From NCBI GenBank assembly GCA_937922185.1, contig CAKZUT010000115.1:1-61083 (forward strand): a DNA stretch of 61,083 nt, in the 5' to 3' direction. The notes below the pieces were generated by a model. That model ran no database searches. It was given only the letters and a program-made list of their open reading frames with translations, and was not told where the DNA came from. Below are positions 39,962 through 50,553 of the stretch, piece by piece (positions within the stretch are counted from its first letter, which is position 1; the number at the start of each line of letters is the position of its first letter). This DNA comes from an uncultured Neomegalonema sp. GTDB taxonomy: Bacteria; Pseudomonadota; Alphaproteobacteria; Rhodobacterales; Rhodobacteraceae. The position numbers were made by a program, and so were the translations under genes.

Positions 39962-40990
39962 TCACGCCTCCAGCAGCGCATCGGCATAGGCGAAGAGGGC
40001 GGGCTGTCCGCCTGTATGCCAGTAGAGAACCCGGTTTCCGGCAAGTTCCGCGCGTTCTTGCAGGGTAATCAGCCCCGCCATGACCTTGCCGGTATAGACC
40101 GGATCGAGCAGCAATCCCTCCTGCCGCGCCGCGCGCAGGATGGCATCATGGGTGGCCGCGCTCATCTGTCCGTAGCCCTTCTCACGCGCATCATGGAAGC
40201 AGCGGACATCCGCATCGGGGATGGTCAGGTCCAGGCCGGTCAGGGCGGCCATGTCCTTCAGACGGCGGGCGACCCGCGCCTCCTGAATATCCGCAGCGCG
40301 GCGAACGCAGATGCCCCTGACGGGCGTTTGCAGCCCGAGCGCCCGCAGCCCGAAGAGAATGCCGCAATGGGTCTGGGCACTGCCCGAGGCCACGAGGATT
40401 TCGTCATAGGGCAGATCGCCGCCATGCTGGTCGGCCAGTTCCATCGCGCCGATCACATACCCCAATGCGCCTAACGGCGGAGTGCTGGCGGCCAGACCGA
40501 TGATATACGGGGTGCGGCCCTCGCCGCGCAGGCGCTCCGCGATTCCCTCCAGCGAGGCATCGGCGGCGTCCTCGTTTTCCCCCTCCGGGAAGGTATGGAT
40601 CGTCGCCCCGAACAGATGATCGAGCAGGACATTGCCATTGCGGCGATGGGTGTCGTCGATATCGGGTACGCGCTCCTCAAGCTGGACATGGCAATCCATC
40701 CCCGCCCGTCGCGCCATGGCGGCGGCGGTGCGGACGAAATTGGACTGCACAGCCCCGGTAATCAGGATCGTGTCAGCCCCCTTCGCCTGCGCCGCACCGA
40801 TATAGAATTCGAGCTGCCGCACCTTGTTGCCGCCGAAGGCGACGCCTGTGCAATCGTCGCGCTTGACCGTCAGGTCGAGACCGAGGGACGCCCCGAGCCG
40901 GGGCAGGGCCTCCAGCGCCGTGGGGGCATGGGTGGCAAGATGGCGGGGAAAGCGGGCCAGAGCGCGCTCGACGATCTCAGGTGAAAACAT
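39962..40990 (-). CDS. D-cysteine desulfhydrase / ACC deaminase family PLP enzyme
   Basis: LTVKRDDCTGVAFGGNKVRQLEFYIGAAQAKGADTILITGAVQSNFVRTAAA. Confidence 0.9.
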   Translation of the reverse strand: MFSPEIVERALARFPRHLATHAPTALEALPRLGASLGLDLTVKRDDCTGVAFGGNKVRQLEFYIGAAQAKGADTILITGAVQSNFVRTAAAMARRAGMDCHVQLEERVPDIDDTHRRNGNVLLDHLFGATIHTFPEGENEDAADASLEGIAERLRGEGRTPYIIGLAASTPPLGALGYVIGAMELADQHGGDLPYDEILVASGSAQTHCGILFGLRALGLQTPVRGICVRRAADIQEARVARRLKDMAALTGLDLTIPDADVRCFHDAREKGYGQMSAATHDAILRAARQEGLLLDPVYTGKVMAGLITLQERAELAGNRVLYWHTGGQPALFAYADALLEA

Positions 40991-41040
40991 GGGGCGGCTC
41001 TGTTATGGGAGGCAAAATCTTATATGGGCGGAGAGATACC

Positions 41041-41790
41041 ATGACACGGAAGATCGCATTGGTCACGGGGGCGGCGCAGGGAATCGGCCTTGCCTGCGCG
41101 CAGGCACTGGCGGAAGACGGGGCGCAGGTCGTGCTGGTCGATATCAAGGCCCATGCCGTCGCCGAGGCGGCGGCGGTGCTCGGCGACGCTGCGGTCGGCC
41201 TCGGCGTCGATGTGGCGGATCGCGAGGCGCTGGCCGGACTGTTCGACAGGGTTGAGGCCGATTACGGGCCGGTCTCGATTCTCGTCAATAATGCCGGGAT
41301 CGCCATGCCGGAGGATTTCATGTCGGTGACGCCGGATCGATTCCAGCAGGTGCTGGATCTGAACCTGCTGGCCCCTTTCATCGCGACCCAGCGGGCGGCG
41401 CGGACGATGATCGATCAGGGTATCAAAGGGGCCGTCGTCAATATGTCCTCGATCAACGCGCAGGTCGCGATCCCCTCGATTCCCGCCTATTGCGCCTCCA
41501 AGGGCGGTATCATGCAACTGACCAAAGCCTCCGCGCTGGCGCTGGCCCCCCATGGCATCCGGGTCAATGCGGTCGGCCCCGGTTCCATCGATACCGAAAT
41601 GATGGCGGGGGTGAATGCCGACCCGACGGCGATGTCGCGCGTCCTGTCGCGCACGCCGCTTGGCCGGGTCGGGGATGCGCGGGAGATCGGTGACGTGGTG
41701 GCTTTCCTCGCCTCGGAAAAAGCCAGTTACATCACCGGCGAGACGATCTATGTCGATGGCGGGCGGCTCGGAATGAACTACACCTGTTGA
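41041..41790 (+). CDS. SDR family oxidoreductase
   Basis: ALVTGAAQGIGLACAQAL, NNAG, SSINAQVAIPSIPAYCASKGGIMQLTKASALALAPHGIRVNAVGPG. Confidence 0.93.
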   Translation: MTRKIALVTGAAQGIGLACAQALAEDGAQVVLVDIKAHAVAEAAAVLGDAAVGLGVDVADREALAGLFDRVEADYGPVSILVNNAGIAMPEDFMSVTPDRFQQVLDLNLLAPFIATQRAARTMIDQGIKGAVVNMSSINAQVAIPSIPAYCASKGGIMQLTKASALALAPHGIRVNAVGPGSIDTEMMAGVNADPTAMSRVLSRTPLGRVGDAREIGDVVAFLASEKASYITGETIYVDGGRLGMNYTC

Positions 41791-41822
41791 AAAACCGGCA
41801 AAAGCGCCGTATCGTCAAAGGC

Positions 41823-42254
41823 ATGAACGACGTTTCTTCTACTGCGGCCCCTGAATCCAGTGCGGTCTGGCTGGCCCGCGCGGGCCTGCGCCCGACGCGG
41901 CAACGCCGTGCGCTCGCCGACCTGTTGCTGGCGGGCGGACACCGGCATCTGACGGCGGAGACTTTGCACGGCGAGGCGCTGGAGGCGGATGCGGGGGTAT
42001 CTCTTGCGACGGTCTACAATACGCTCAAGGCCTTCACGTCGGTGGGCCTGCTGCGCGAGATCGTCATCGAGCCGGGGCGCGTCTACTACGACACCCGCAG
42101 CGACGACCACCCGCATTTCTATCACGAGGATGACGGCACCATCGCCGACGCCCCGGTCGGCTCGGTCGCGTTCGCCTCATTGCCCGATGCCCCCGACGGC
42201 ATGGAAATCGCGGCGGTGGACGTGGTGGTGCGACTTCGCAGACAGGCGCGCTGA
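41823..42254 (+). CDS. irr: Fur family transcriptional regulator, Irr-like
   Basis: LRPTRQRRALADLLLAGGHRHLTAETLHGEALEADAGVSLATVYNTLKAFTSVGLLREI and HPHFYHEDDG in place of the Fur HHDH motif. Confidence 0.85.
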   Translation: MNDVSSTAAPESSAVWLARAGLRPTRQRRALADLLLAGGHRHLTAETLHGEALEADAGVSLATVYNTLKAFTSVGLLREIVIEPGRVYYDTRSDDHPHFYHEDDGTIADAPVGSVAFASLPDAPDGMEIAAVDVVVRLRRQAR

Positions 42255-42444
42255 ACCGCCTCTGTCATACAAATTCAGCCACTGCCACTGTTATGCCCGC
42301 GAAGACGGACAGCCTGCTGAACCGGATCAGGCCGGGTCATCAAAGCGCGTTCGATGACACTGTCCGGTTCAATCGAGAGCGACTGTAGGGAGATTTCCGC
42401 TTCCCGGAGGTCGCGATAACAATCAGCAAGAAACGCTGCCGGTG

Positions 42445-43650
42445 TCAGATCGCGCCGTCTTCTCGCATCTTGTCGATGGCCGCTTCGTCATAACCCAGTG
42501 CCGTGAGGATGGTGTCGGTGTGCTCGCCCGCTTTCGGAGGGGGGGCTGTCAGGGTGGCCTGCGTGCGGCTCATCCTGATCGGCTGGCTGACGGCGTGGGT
42601 ATCGCCGCGTTCGTGGCTGTGCATGGGGGCGGCCATGCCCAGATGCCGGACCTGCGGATTGGCGAAGGTGCCCCCGATATCGTTGATCTCGCCCGCCGGA
42701 ACACCGGCTTCCGTCAATGTCTCGATCCAGTGGGCGGTCGGGGCGGTGGCGGTGATTTCGACGATCCCGGCATTCAGGGCGGCCCGGTTTTCCGAACGCC
42801 CCTCCGCATCGGCGAAACGCGGGTCGGTGATCCAGTCCTCGCGGCCCATGGCCTTCGCGAAGCGTTGCCAGATCACTTCTCCGGCCACGGCGATGTTCAT
42901 ATGACCGTCCGATGTGACGAAGACGCCTGTGGGAATGACGGTCGGGTGATCGTTGCCGGCCTGACCTGCGATCTCGCCGTCCATCAGGTATCGCGCCGCC
43001 TGAAAATCGAGCATGAAGACCTGAGCCTGCAATAACGAGGTCTGCACCCATTGCCCGCGCCCGGATGCCTGTCGTTCGAGCAGGGCGACGAGGATGCCCT
43101 GAGCGGCGAAGATTCCCGCGCAGAGATCGGCGATGGGGATGCCGACGCGCATCGGTCCCTGCCCCGGCTCTCCGGTGATGGACATCAGCCCGCCCATGCC
43201 CTGCGCGATCTGGTCGAAGCCGGGCCGTGTCGCCAACGGGCCGTCCTGCCCGAACCCGGAGATGGAGGCGTAGACAAGGCCGGGATTGGTGGCGCTGAGG
43301 GTCTCGTAGTCGATGCCGAGACGGGTTTTCACGTCGGGGCGGAAGTTCTCGACGATGACGTCCGCTTTGTCGGCGAGTTGCCGGAAGACGCGCATTCCCG
43401 CTTCGGATTTGAGGTTCAGGGTCAGGCTGCGCTTGTTGCGATGCAGGTTCTGGAAATCCGCACCCGCGCGGGGACCGCCCATTTCGGCATCGTCGTGCGG
43501 AGCCTCGATCTTGATGACGTCCGCCCCCCAATCGGCAAGCTGGCGCACGCAGGTCGGGCCGGAACGCACGCGCGTCAGATCGAGAACGAGATAGCGGGAG
43601 AGAGCCGCGCTGGCGGGGGGCGTCCGCTCACCGATGGTTCCTGTGGTCAT
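42445..43650 (-). CDS. CaiB/BaiF (type III) CoA-transferase
   Basis: LDLTRVRSGPTCVRQLADWGADVIKIEAP...NLHRNKRSLTLNLKSEAG...VIVENFRPDVKTRLGIDYETL. Confidence 0.95.
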   Translation of the reverse strand: MTTGTIGERTPPASAALSRYLVLDLTRVRSGPTCVRQLADWGADVIKIEAPHDDAEMGGPRAGADFQNLHRNKRSLTLNLKSEAGMRVFRQLADKADVIVENFRPDVKTRLGIDYETLSATNPGLVYASISGFGQDGPLATRPGFDQIAQGMGGLMSITGEPGQGPMRVGIPIADLCAGIFAAQGILVALLERQASGRGQWVQTSLLQAQVFMLDFQAARYLMDGEIAGQAGNDHPTVIPTGVFVTSDGHMNIAVAGEVIWQRFAKAMGREDWITDPRFADAEGRSENRAALNAGIVEITATAPTAHWIETLTEAGVPAGEINDIGGTFANPQVRHLGMAAPMHSHERGDTHAVSQPIRMSRTQATLTAPPPKAGEHTDTILTALGYDEAAIDKMREDGAI

Positions 43651-43859
43651 CTGCTGCTGCTCCCTTCGATCTCATGTTCTGCGAGTCGGCATCCATGAAA
43701 GGCAGCATCGATGGTAAAGGATATCCACTCCGGCGGCGACCATTGCTGTCGCGCCCTGCATAGGGCTGATGCGGGTGAAGCCGACCCGCATCACCGCGAA
43801 TCGCCGGTGGGGTGGTGGGAGAAAGACGTCCTGTTCCGGCAGGACCGGACAGCGCAGGC

Positions 43860-44591
43860 TCAGCCGCGCCAGGTCCGCACCGGCCCGGTATCCAGATGGA
43901 TGAATCCCGCGCGCGGGTAGTATCCGACGCCTCCGGCGTGCATCTTCAGGGCCAGCTTGCGGAGGGTATTGGTCGAAACGCCGTCGAGGCGGATATCCGC
44001 CGCCATGCCGCGCACATGATAGCTGTTCTTGGCGACCCCGCGCAGGCGGCGGCGCAGCATCCGGTTCGTCGCCTCCGAGCGATAGCCGGAGACGACCGTG
44101 ATCGCCTGATCGAAGCCGATTTCCTCCTGCACCATGGACAGCAGTTCGATCAGGCCCCGGTCGATCTTGACCACCTCGTCCCGGCGCCAGTCGCGCAGCA
44201 GGTGGTCGATCTCGCCCAGGGCGTCGTCATATATGATCGGCCCGGTGCGGAAGACCCCGTCGAAGATTTCGCCCGTGCGCTTGACGCGCAGTTTCAGGCG
44301 GTGTTCGCGGTTGTCCTCATAGCCCATATCGACGCGCAGAGGCTTGCGGACGGGCAGGGGGAACAGACCCTTGCGGCTGACTGCCGGTTCGGGCTGCACT
44401 TCGGACAGGGCGTGGTATTCGATCCTTGCGTCCCAGCCCCGATTGGCGCGGTAGGTCGCGACTCCCTGCCCCACATCGCCGTCATAGATCGGACTCATCC
44501 CCGCGAGGGCAGGGGATGCGCCCGCGAGAGTCAGCCCGGCGGCGGCGCGGGATGCGTTCATCAGAAACAAGCGGCGGGTGGTATCGGCCAT
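43860..44591 (-). CDS. DUF882/YcbK-like M15 peptidase-family protein with Tat-like signal
   Basis: Twin-Arg TRRLFLM start; VVSGYRSEATNRMLRRRLRGVAKNSYHVRGMAADIRLDGV...AGGVGYYPRAGFIHLDTGPVRTW. Confidence 0.88.
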   Translation of the reverse strand: MADTTRRLFLMNASRAAAGLTLAGASPALAGMSPIYDGDVGQGVATYRANRGWDARIEYHALSEVQPEPAVSRKGLFPLPVRKPLRVDMGYEDNREHRLKLRVKRTGEIFDGVFRTGPIIYDDALGEIDHLLRDWRRDEVVKIDRGLIELLSMVQEEIGFDQAITVVSGYRSEATNRMLRRRLRGVAKNSYHVRGMAADIRLDGVSTNTLRKLALKMHAGGVGYYPRAGFIHLDTGPVRTWRG

Positions 44592-44768
44592 GCGTGGTAG
44601 TCCCCAGATCGTACTGCGTACTGGTGCAGCAACGCGGAGCCTAGATGCCGGGGGTTTAACAAGGGTTAACGCGCCGTACTTCGTATCCGCATTGACGCAA
44701 GCCTTACCGACGGTTAGCAGACACAAGTTCAGACAATCTTATCCATGTTCGACAGCGGGGCCTGACCG

Positions 44769-46337
44769 ATGACCGAGTTGCGCGATATTGCCCTCTCCGC
44801 CAAAGCGTGGCCTTTCGAGGAAGCGCGCCGACTGGTCAAACGCTTCGAGCGCAAGCCGCCCGAAAAGGGCTATGCCCTGTTCGAGACAGGCTATGGTCCC
44901 TCCGGCCTGCCGCATCTGGGCACCTTCGGCGAGGTCGCGCGCACGACCATGGTGCGACGTGCCTTCGAATCGATGAGCGACATCCCCACGAAGTTGATCG
45001 CGTTCTCCGACGACATGGACGGGTTGCGGAAAGTTCCGACCAACGTGCCCAATGGCGAGATGCTGGCCGAGGATCTGAATCTGCCCCTGACCAAAGTGCG
45101 CGATCCCTTCGGCGAGCATGAGAGCTTTGCCCATAACAACAACGCCCGTCTGTGCGCTTTTCTCGACGGTTTCGGCTTCGATTACGAATTCGCCTCCTCG
45201 ACCGATTACTACACTTCGGGCAGGTTCGATGAGATGCTCGTCCGCTGTCTGGAGCGTTTCGATAAGATCATGGCGATCATGCTGCCGACGCTGGGGGCCG
45301 ACCGTCAGGCGACCTATTCCCCCTTTCTGCCCGTCAGCCCGAAGACCGGCCATGTGCTTCAGGTGCCGACTCTGGAGCGCAATGTCGAAAAGGGCACCAT
45401 CACCTATGAGGAACCCGATGGCGAGCGCGTCGAGCTGCCGGTCACGGGGGGCAACGTCAAGCTGCAATGGAAACCCGACTGGGCCATGCGCTGGGCCGCG
45501 CTCGGCGTCGATTACGAAATGGCCGGGAAAGACCTGATCGATTCGGTCACGCAATCCTCGAAAATCTGCAAGGCACTGGGCTGTCCGCCGCCCGAGGGCT
45601 TCAATTACGAACTCTTCAACGACGAGAAGGGCGAGAAGATATCCAAATCGAAAGGCAATGGCCTCTCGATGGAGGAATGGCTGGCCTATGCGCCCGCCGA
45701 GAGCCTGTCCTACTTCATGTTCCAGAAGCCGAAAACCGCCAAGCGGCTGTATTTCGACGTCATCCCCAAGGCCGTGGACGAATATCATCAGCAATTGCGC
45801 GCCTACCCGGAGCAGGACACCGCCAGGCGGATCGCCAACCCTGTCTGGCATGTCCATCAGGGAAATCCGCCCGAAACGGCGATGCCGGTCAGCTATTCGA
45901 TGCTGCTCAATCTGGCGAGCGCGGCGGGGGCCGAGGATACGGAGACTCTGTGGGGCTTCATCCGCAAATACGCTCCCGATGCCACACCGGGCAGCCACCC
46001 GGCGCTCGATGAGGCGGCGGCGGGGGCGGTGCGCTACTACCACGACCGGATCGCGCCCTATAAACTGCGCCGCGCCCCCGACGACAAGGAACGCGCCGCC
46101 CTTGCCGATCTCCGCAACCGCCTCGCCAACGCCCCCTCAGACCTCGACGGCGAAGCCCTGCAATCCATCGTCTACGAAGTCGGCATGGCCCACGATTTCG
46201 ACCCCCTGCGCGCATGGTTCACGGCGATCTACGAGACGTTGCTGGGCCAGTCACAGGGACCGCGTTTCGGCGGCTTTGTCGAACTGTACGGGGTGCCGGA
46301 GACAGTGGCCCTGATCGACGAGACATTGGGGGAGTAG
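44769..46337 (+). CDS. lysS: lysine--tRNA ligase, class I
   Basis: [19 protein letters not shown] (HIGH-type) and [16 protein letters not shown] (KMSKS-type). Confidence 0.95.
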   Translation: MTELRDIALSAKAWPFEEARRLVKRFERKPPEKGYALFETGYGPSGLPHLGTFGEVARTTMVRRAFESMSDIPTKLIAFSDDMDGLRKVPTNVPNGEMLAEDLNLPLTKVRDPFGEHESFAHNNNARLCAFLDGFGFDYEFASSTDYYTSGRFDEMLVRCLERFDKIMAIMLPTLGADRQATYSPFLPVSPKTGHVLQVPTLERNVEKGTITYEEPDGERVELPVTGGNVKLQWKPDWAMRWAALGVDYEMAGKDLIDSVTQSSKICKALGCPPPEGFNYELFNDEKGEKISKSKGNGLSMEEWLAYAPAESLSYFMFQKPKTAKRLYFDVIPKAVDEYHQQLRAYPEQDTARRIANPVWHVHQGNPPETAMPVSYSMLLNLASAAGAEDTETLWGFIRKYAPDATPGSHPALDEAAAGAVRYYHDRIAPYKLRRAPDDKERAALADLRNRLANAPSDLDGEALQSIVYEVGMAHDFDPLRAWFTAIYETLLGQSQGPRFGGFVELYGVPETVALIDETLGE

Positions 46338-46425
46338 GGCATCTCTGCCCTTCGGGTGGCTTGAAATGACGGGCCGCAGTGGCCACGTTCCGAATACGGG
46401 GCATTCTGACGCGAGGGTTCTCACT

Positions 46426-47145
46426 ATGTATTTCGATATGACCTACATGCTTCTGGTCGTGCTTCCGGGCATGGTTCTGTCCGGCGGTGCTTCGTGGATG
46501 GTGAAGAACACCTTCAAGAAATACGAGACGGTCGGTACCCGCAGCAATCTGACGGGGGCCGAGGCCGCACAGTTGATGCTCGAACGGTCGGGGGTCACGA
46601 ATTGCCGGATCGAGCCGGTTTCCGGGCGTCTCAGCGACCATTACGACCCTCGCGACCGCACGTTGCGACTCTCCGAACCTGTCTATGCGTCGCGCTCCAT
46701 CTCCGCCATCGGGGTTGCCTGCCATGAGGCGGGCCATGCCCTGCAACACGCTCAGGGCTACAAGTGGCTCAGGATGCGCTCTGCGATGGTGCCGGTGACG
46801 AATATCGCCAGCAAGATGTCGATGCCGATCCTGATGGTCGGCATGATGCTGCTGTCGCTCGCGCCGATCCTCGGTCAGTGGGTCGTGCTGGTCGGTGTTG
46901 CCCTGTTCGCGGCGGCGGTCGTCTTCTCGGTCGTCACGCTGCCGGTGGAATGGGATGCGAGCGCGCGGGCCAAGACCGCCATGGTGCAGGCGGGCATCGT
47001 GGACGGGCAGGAGGCACGCGGGGCGGCCAAAGTGCTCAATGCCGCCTTCCTCACCTATCTGGCCTCCGCCATCGCCTCGATCATGACCCTGATCTATTAT
47101 CTGCATCGTTCGGGTCTGTTGCGGCAGATGATGAGCCGCCGCTGA
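46426..47145 (+). CDS. YugP-like neutral zinc metallopeptidase, membrane-bound
   Basis: ACHEAGHALQHAQGYKWLRMRSAMVPVTNIASKMSMPIL (HExxH) with several TM segments. Confidence 0.9.
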   Translation: MYFDMTYMLLVVLPGMVLSGGASWMVKNTFKKYETVGTRSNLTGAEAAQLMLERSGVTNCRIEPVSGRLSDHYDPRDRTLRLSEPVYASRSISAIGVACHEAGHALQHAQGYKWLRMRSAMVPVTNIASKMSMPILMVGMMLLSLAPILGQWVVLVGVALFAAAVVFSVVTLPVEWDASARAKTAMVQAGIVDGQEARGAAKVLNAAFLTYLASAIASIMTLIYYLHRSGLLRQMMSRR

Positions 47146-47163
47146 CGCCAGCCGAGGAACGGG

Positions 47164-49035
47164 TTGGCCCTGACCGTGCGAAGCGGCTATACCCGCCCGC
47201 GAACCACGGAGCGCACAGGCTTGGCCGACATCACCTCACCCCCGCCCCCCGCCAGAAAGGTGAAGGATGCCGGGCTGTCCCTCGCCGAGCCGCAGTCAAA
47301 GGTGCTGCTCGGCCGCCTCTGGCACGAATACGTCAGGCGCCATTTCAGGGTGCTGATCGTCGCCACTGTCCTCATGATGATGGAAGGCAGTGTTCTGGGG
47401 GGCCTCTCCTTCCTCGTCGCGCCGATGTTCGATCAGGTGATGATCGACAAGGACCGCGACGCGATGGTCTGGATCGGCGCGCTGGTCTTCGGCCTGTTCT
47501 TCATGCGGGCCGTCGCGGGGTTTATCCAGCGGATGCTGATCGTGCGTGTGGGCCTGAAGGTCGTGACCGACATGCAGAGAGATCTGCTCGGACATATCCT
47601 GTCTCTCGATTCCGCGTTCTTCCAATACCATCCCCCCGGCCACCTGATCGAGCGGGTGCGGGGGGACGCCCAGAGCCTCCAGAGTTTCGCCGCCACCGCC
47701 CTGATGACCGTGGGCCGCGATACCGTGAGCCTGATCTCACTGATCGCCGTGGCGCTGTATTACGACTGGAAGCTGACCCTGATCGCCTTTATCGGCGTGC
47801 CGCTGCTGGTCTTGCCGATGGTGAAGACCCAACGCTGGATACGCTCGAATACCCGGTTTTCGCGGGAGGCATCTGCCCGGATATCCAATCGCCTCGACGA
47901 GATTTTCCACGGCGTTCACGCGATCAAGGTCAACCGGCTGGAAGAGCATGAGCGGGGCCGTTTCCTGGGCGATCTCAATGAATTTCTGCGCCTTCGCATC
48001 CGGGAAGCCATGGGGCAATCGGCGCTGCCCGCCCTGATCGATATTCTGGCGGCGGGCGGTTTTCTGGCCGTCCTCGTCTATGGTGGCAGTCAGATCATCG
48101 ACGGCAACAAGTCGCCGGGGGAGTTTCTCAGCTTCTTCGCCGCCGTCGGCCTTGTCTTCGACCCCCTGCGCCGTCTGAGTTCGGTTTCGGGCCGGATTCA
48201 GTCGGCCCTTGCCTCGCTGGAGCGGCTCTACGGTCTCTACGATGCGCGCCCGGACATTGCCGATCCCGTGCCCGCGCAGGCGATGGACGTTCCCGCCGAT
48301 ACCACCATCGCCTTGCGGGACGTGCATTTCCGGTATGATGACTATCCGGTCCTGCGGGGGCTGTCCTTTACCGCCAAGGCAGGCGAGACGACGGCGCTGG
48401 TCGGCCATTCGGGGGCGGGCAAGAGCACGGTTTTCCACCTGCTGACGCGCCTGATCGATCCGCAATCGGGCGAAGTGACGGTCGGGGGTGTTCCTGTCTC
48501 CGCCATGCGGCTGGGCGCGTTGAGGAACCTCTATTCCGTCGTCAATCAGGATGCGGCCCTCTTCGATGAGACGATCCGCTACAATTTCCGCCTCGGCAGA
48601 CTGGATGCCACCGATGCCGAGATCGAGGCGGCGGCGGAACAAGCCTTCGTCACCGACTTCGCAAGGGATCAGCCCGAGGGTCTCGATACCCGTGTCGGCC
48701 CGCGCGGCGGTTCGCTCTCGGGCGGTCAGCGCCAGCGTATCGTCATCGGTCGCGCCATGCTGCGCGATGCCCCGATCCTGCTGCTGGACGAGCCGACATC
48801 GGCGCTGGACGCCTCCGCAGAGGCCACGATCCAGAAAGCCCTGAACCGCCTTTCCGCCGACCGCACCACCCTCGTCATCGCCCATCGTCTTGCCACCATT
48901 CGCGATGCCGACAAGATTGTCGTCATGGACAAGGGGGCGGTCGTGGATGAGGGCCGCCATGAGGATCTGTTGTCACGGGGCGGCCTCTATGCCGATCTCT
49001 ACAACCTGCAATTCAGGACGGGAGATGTGGGATAA
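47164..49035 (+). CDS. ABC transporter, fused permease/ATP-binding (MsbA-like)
   Basis: Walker A VGHSGAGKSTV, signature LSGGQRQRI, Walker B ILLLDEPTSALD after an N-terminal TM domain. Confidence 0.95.
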   Translation: MALTVRSGYTRPRTTERTGLADITSPPPPARKVKDAGLSLAEPQSKVLLGRLWHEYVRRHFRVLIVATVLMMMEGSVLGGLSFLVAPMFDQVMIDKDRDAMVWIGALVFGLFFMRAVAGFIQRMLIVRVGLKVVTDMQRDLLGHILSLDSAFFQYHPPGHLIERVRGDAQSLQSFAATALMTVGRDTVSLISLIAVALYYDWKLTLIAFIGVPLLVLPMVKTQRWIRSNTRFSREASARISNRLDEIFHGVHAIKVNRLEEHERGRFLGDLNEFLRLRIREAMGQSALPALIDILAAGGFLAVLVYGGSQIIDGNKSPGEFLSFFAAVGLVFDPLRRLSSVSGRIQSALASLERLYGLYDARPDIADPVPAQAMDVPADTTIALRDVHFRYDDYPVLRGLSFTAKAGETTALVGHSGAGKSTVFHLLTRLIDPQSGEVTVGGVPVSAMRLGALRNLYSVVNQDAALFDETIRYNFRLGRLDATDAEIEAAAEQAFVTDFARDQPEGLDTRVGPRGGSLSGGQRQRIVIGRAMLRDAPILLLDEPTSALDASAEATIQKALNRLSADRTTLVIAHRLATIRDADKIVVMDKGAVVDEGRHEDLLSRGGLYADLYNLQFRTGDVG

Positions 49036-49138
49036 GCCCGCTTCTCTCTTCGCCTTGCCTGCCGATGCGCGGCTCCGATATAGATTCCCCTTGCGTTCCC
49101 GCCCCGTTATGCAACCATGCTGAGAGACTTCCCGGCGG

Positions 49139-49831
49139 ATGACGATGGCGACGGACGTGCTGACCCTGAGCGTATGTGACGATCTGGTGGAGCCGCGTCC
49201 GAGCGGGGCGCTCTGGCTTGCCCAATCGCGCACGCTCGTTGTCTCCGACCTTCATCTGGGCAAAGCCGAGCGCAATGCAAGGCGGGGCGGGGGATTCTGG
49301 CCCCCCTATGAGAATACCGAGACACTGACCCGACTCGAACACGAAATCACGGCCCTCGATCCGGCTTGTGTCGTGACGCTGGGCGACAGTTTCGATGATG
49401 GAGCCTGTATCGCGGCGCTGGACCCGCAGACCCGCGCGCGGATTGATGCGCTGGTGGCCGCGCGGCGGTGGATCTGGGTGACGGGCAATCATGATCCTGC
49501 TCCTGCCGGTATGGGCGGTGAGAGCGCGGATGCCGTGCCGCTGGGTTCCCTCATGCTGCGCCATATCGCGGAGCCGGGCGCACAGGGCGAGATTTCGGGG
49601 CATTATCACCCGAAGGCCAGCCTGCGTATCCGGGGGCGGCGCATCACCCGCAAATGCTTTCTGGCCAGTGCCGACCGGATCATCCTGCCCGCTTTCGGGG
49701 CCTTTACGGGTGGCCTCGATGTCTTCGATCCTGCCTTTGAACCGCTGTTCGACCGCGATGCCTGCGTCGTGCTGACCGGAGCGCGGGGCGCTGCCCTGCC
49801 GCTCACCCGCTTGCGCCGTATGGCGGCATAA
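49139..49831 (+). CDS. PdeM-like metallophosphoesterase (ligase-associated DNA damage response family)
   Basis: LVVSDLHLGKAERNARRGGGFWPPYENTETLTRLE, TLGDSFDDG, VTGNHD, SGHYHPK. Confidence 0.85.
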   Translation: MTMATDVLTLSVCDDLVEPRPSGALWLAQSRTLVVSDLHLGKAERNARRGGGFWPPYENTETLTRLEHEITALDPACVVTLGDSFDDGACIAALDPQTRARIDALVAARRWIWVTGNHDPAPAGMGGESADAVPLGSLMLRHIAEPGAQGEISGHYHPKASLRIRGRRITRKCFLASADRIILPAFGAFTGGLDVFDPAFEPLFDRDACVVLTGARGAALPLTRLRRMAA

Positions 49832-49848
49832 TCCCTCTGGAGAGTTTC

Positions 49849-50523
49849 ATGATCCGATCACTTGGCGCGTTTTGCCTTTGCATGGGCCTCGCGGCCACCC
49901 CGGTCGCCGCGCAGGAGGGTCGGGCTGCCACCTCCCCGAAGAAGGGCGGCACGATGGTCATCAACTTTCTTGGCCCGGTGACGTCGTTCTCCATGGCCGA
50001 GATCGTGCGCGGCGCACAGGATGCGGTACTGGTCGGGGCGGATGAGGTGCAGATCAATATCAGTTCGGGGGGCGGGCGTGTCTATGCCGCCCGGTTCGCC
50101 GTGAACGTCCTGCGCTCCCTGCCGATCAGGATCACGACCGTGGCCATGTCGGATGTCGGCAGTTCAGCCGTCGCGCTCTTCTGTGCGGGGGAGGAACGCT
50201 ATGTTGCCCCCGGCGCATCGGTCTTTCTGCACCAGCTCACGCGCTTTGCCGAACGCTCGGTCAAGACGGCACGGGCGCAGGAGCGCGAGGACGAGATCGT
50301 GCGCGGCTGGTATGACAACATGCTCGGCCAGTGTCTGGCCGACCGCGCCTCGATGAGCGAGATCGAGGTCTATAACGAGCGTGATCTGATCCTCGACGAT
50401 GCCGATATCCTGCGCCTCGGCATGGCGAACAAGGCGTATTCGACCCTCAACGAGAAACGCCAGTTCGGGCGGGCCATCAACGTGGTGCCCGGTGACCTCA
50501 AGCGGATCGTGCCCGACAATTGA
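49849..50523 (+). CDS. secreted ClpP-like serine protease-fold protein
   Basis: Signal peptide ending AAQ; INISSGGGRVYAARFAVNVLRSL, VAMSDVGSSAVALFCAG and VFLHQL correspond to ClpP nucleophile and His regions. Confidence 0.75.
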   Translation: MIRSLGAFCLCMGLAATPVAAQEGRAATSPKKGGTMVINFLGPVTSFSMAEIVRGAQDAVLVGADEVQINISSGGGRVYAARFAVNVLRSLPIRITTVAMSDVGSSAVALFCAGEERYVAPGASVFLHQLTRFAERSVKTARAQEREDEIVRGWYDNMLGQCLADRASMSEIEVYNERDLILDDADILRLGMANKAYSTLNEKRQFGRAINVVPGDLKRIVPDN

Positions 50524-50553
50524 TCCGCTGTCGGCCCTCGCAGCGACCGCCGG

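Noticed and set aside
44739-46043. 434-aa minus-strand ORF
   Set aside because: Antisense to the class I lysyl-tRNA synthetase.
44769-46337. Class I (archaeal-type) LysRS as evidence of recent horizontal transfer
   Set aside because: Class I LysRS is widespread in Alphaproteobacteria, so it is not unusual here.
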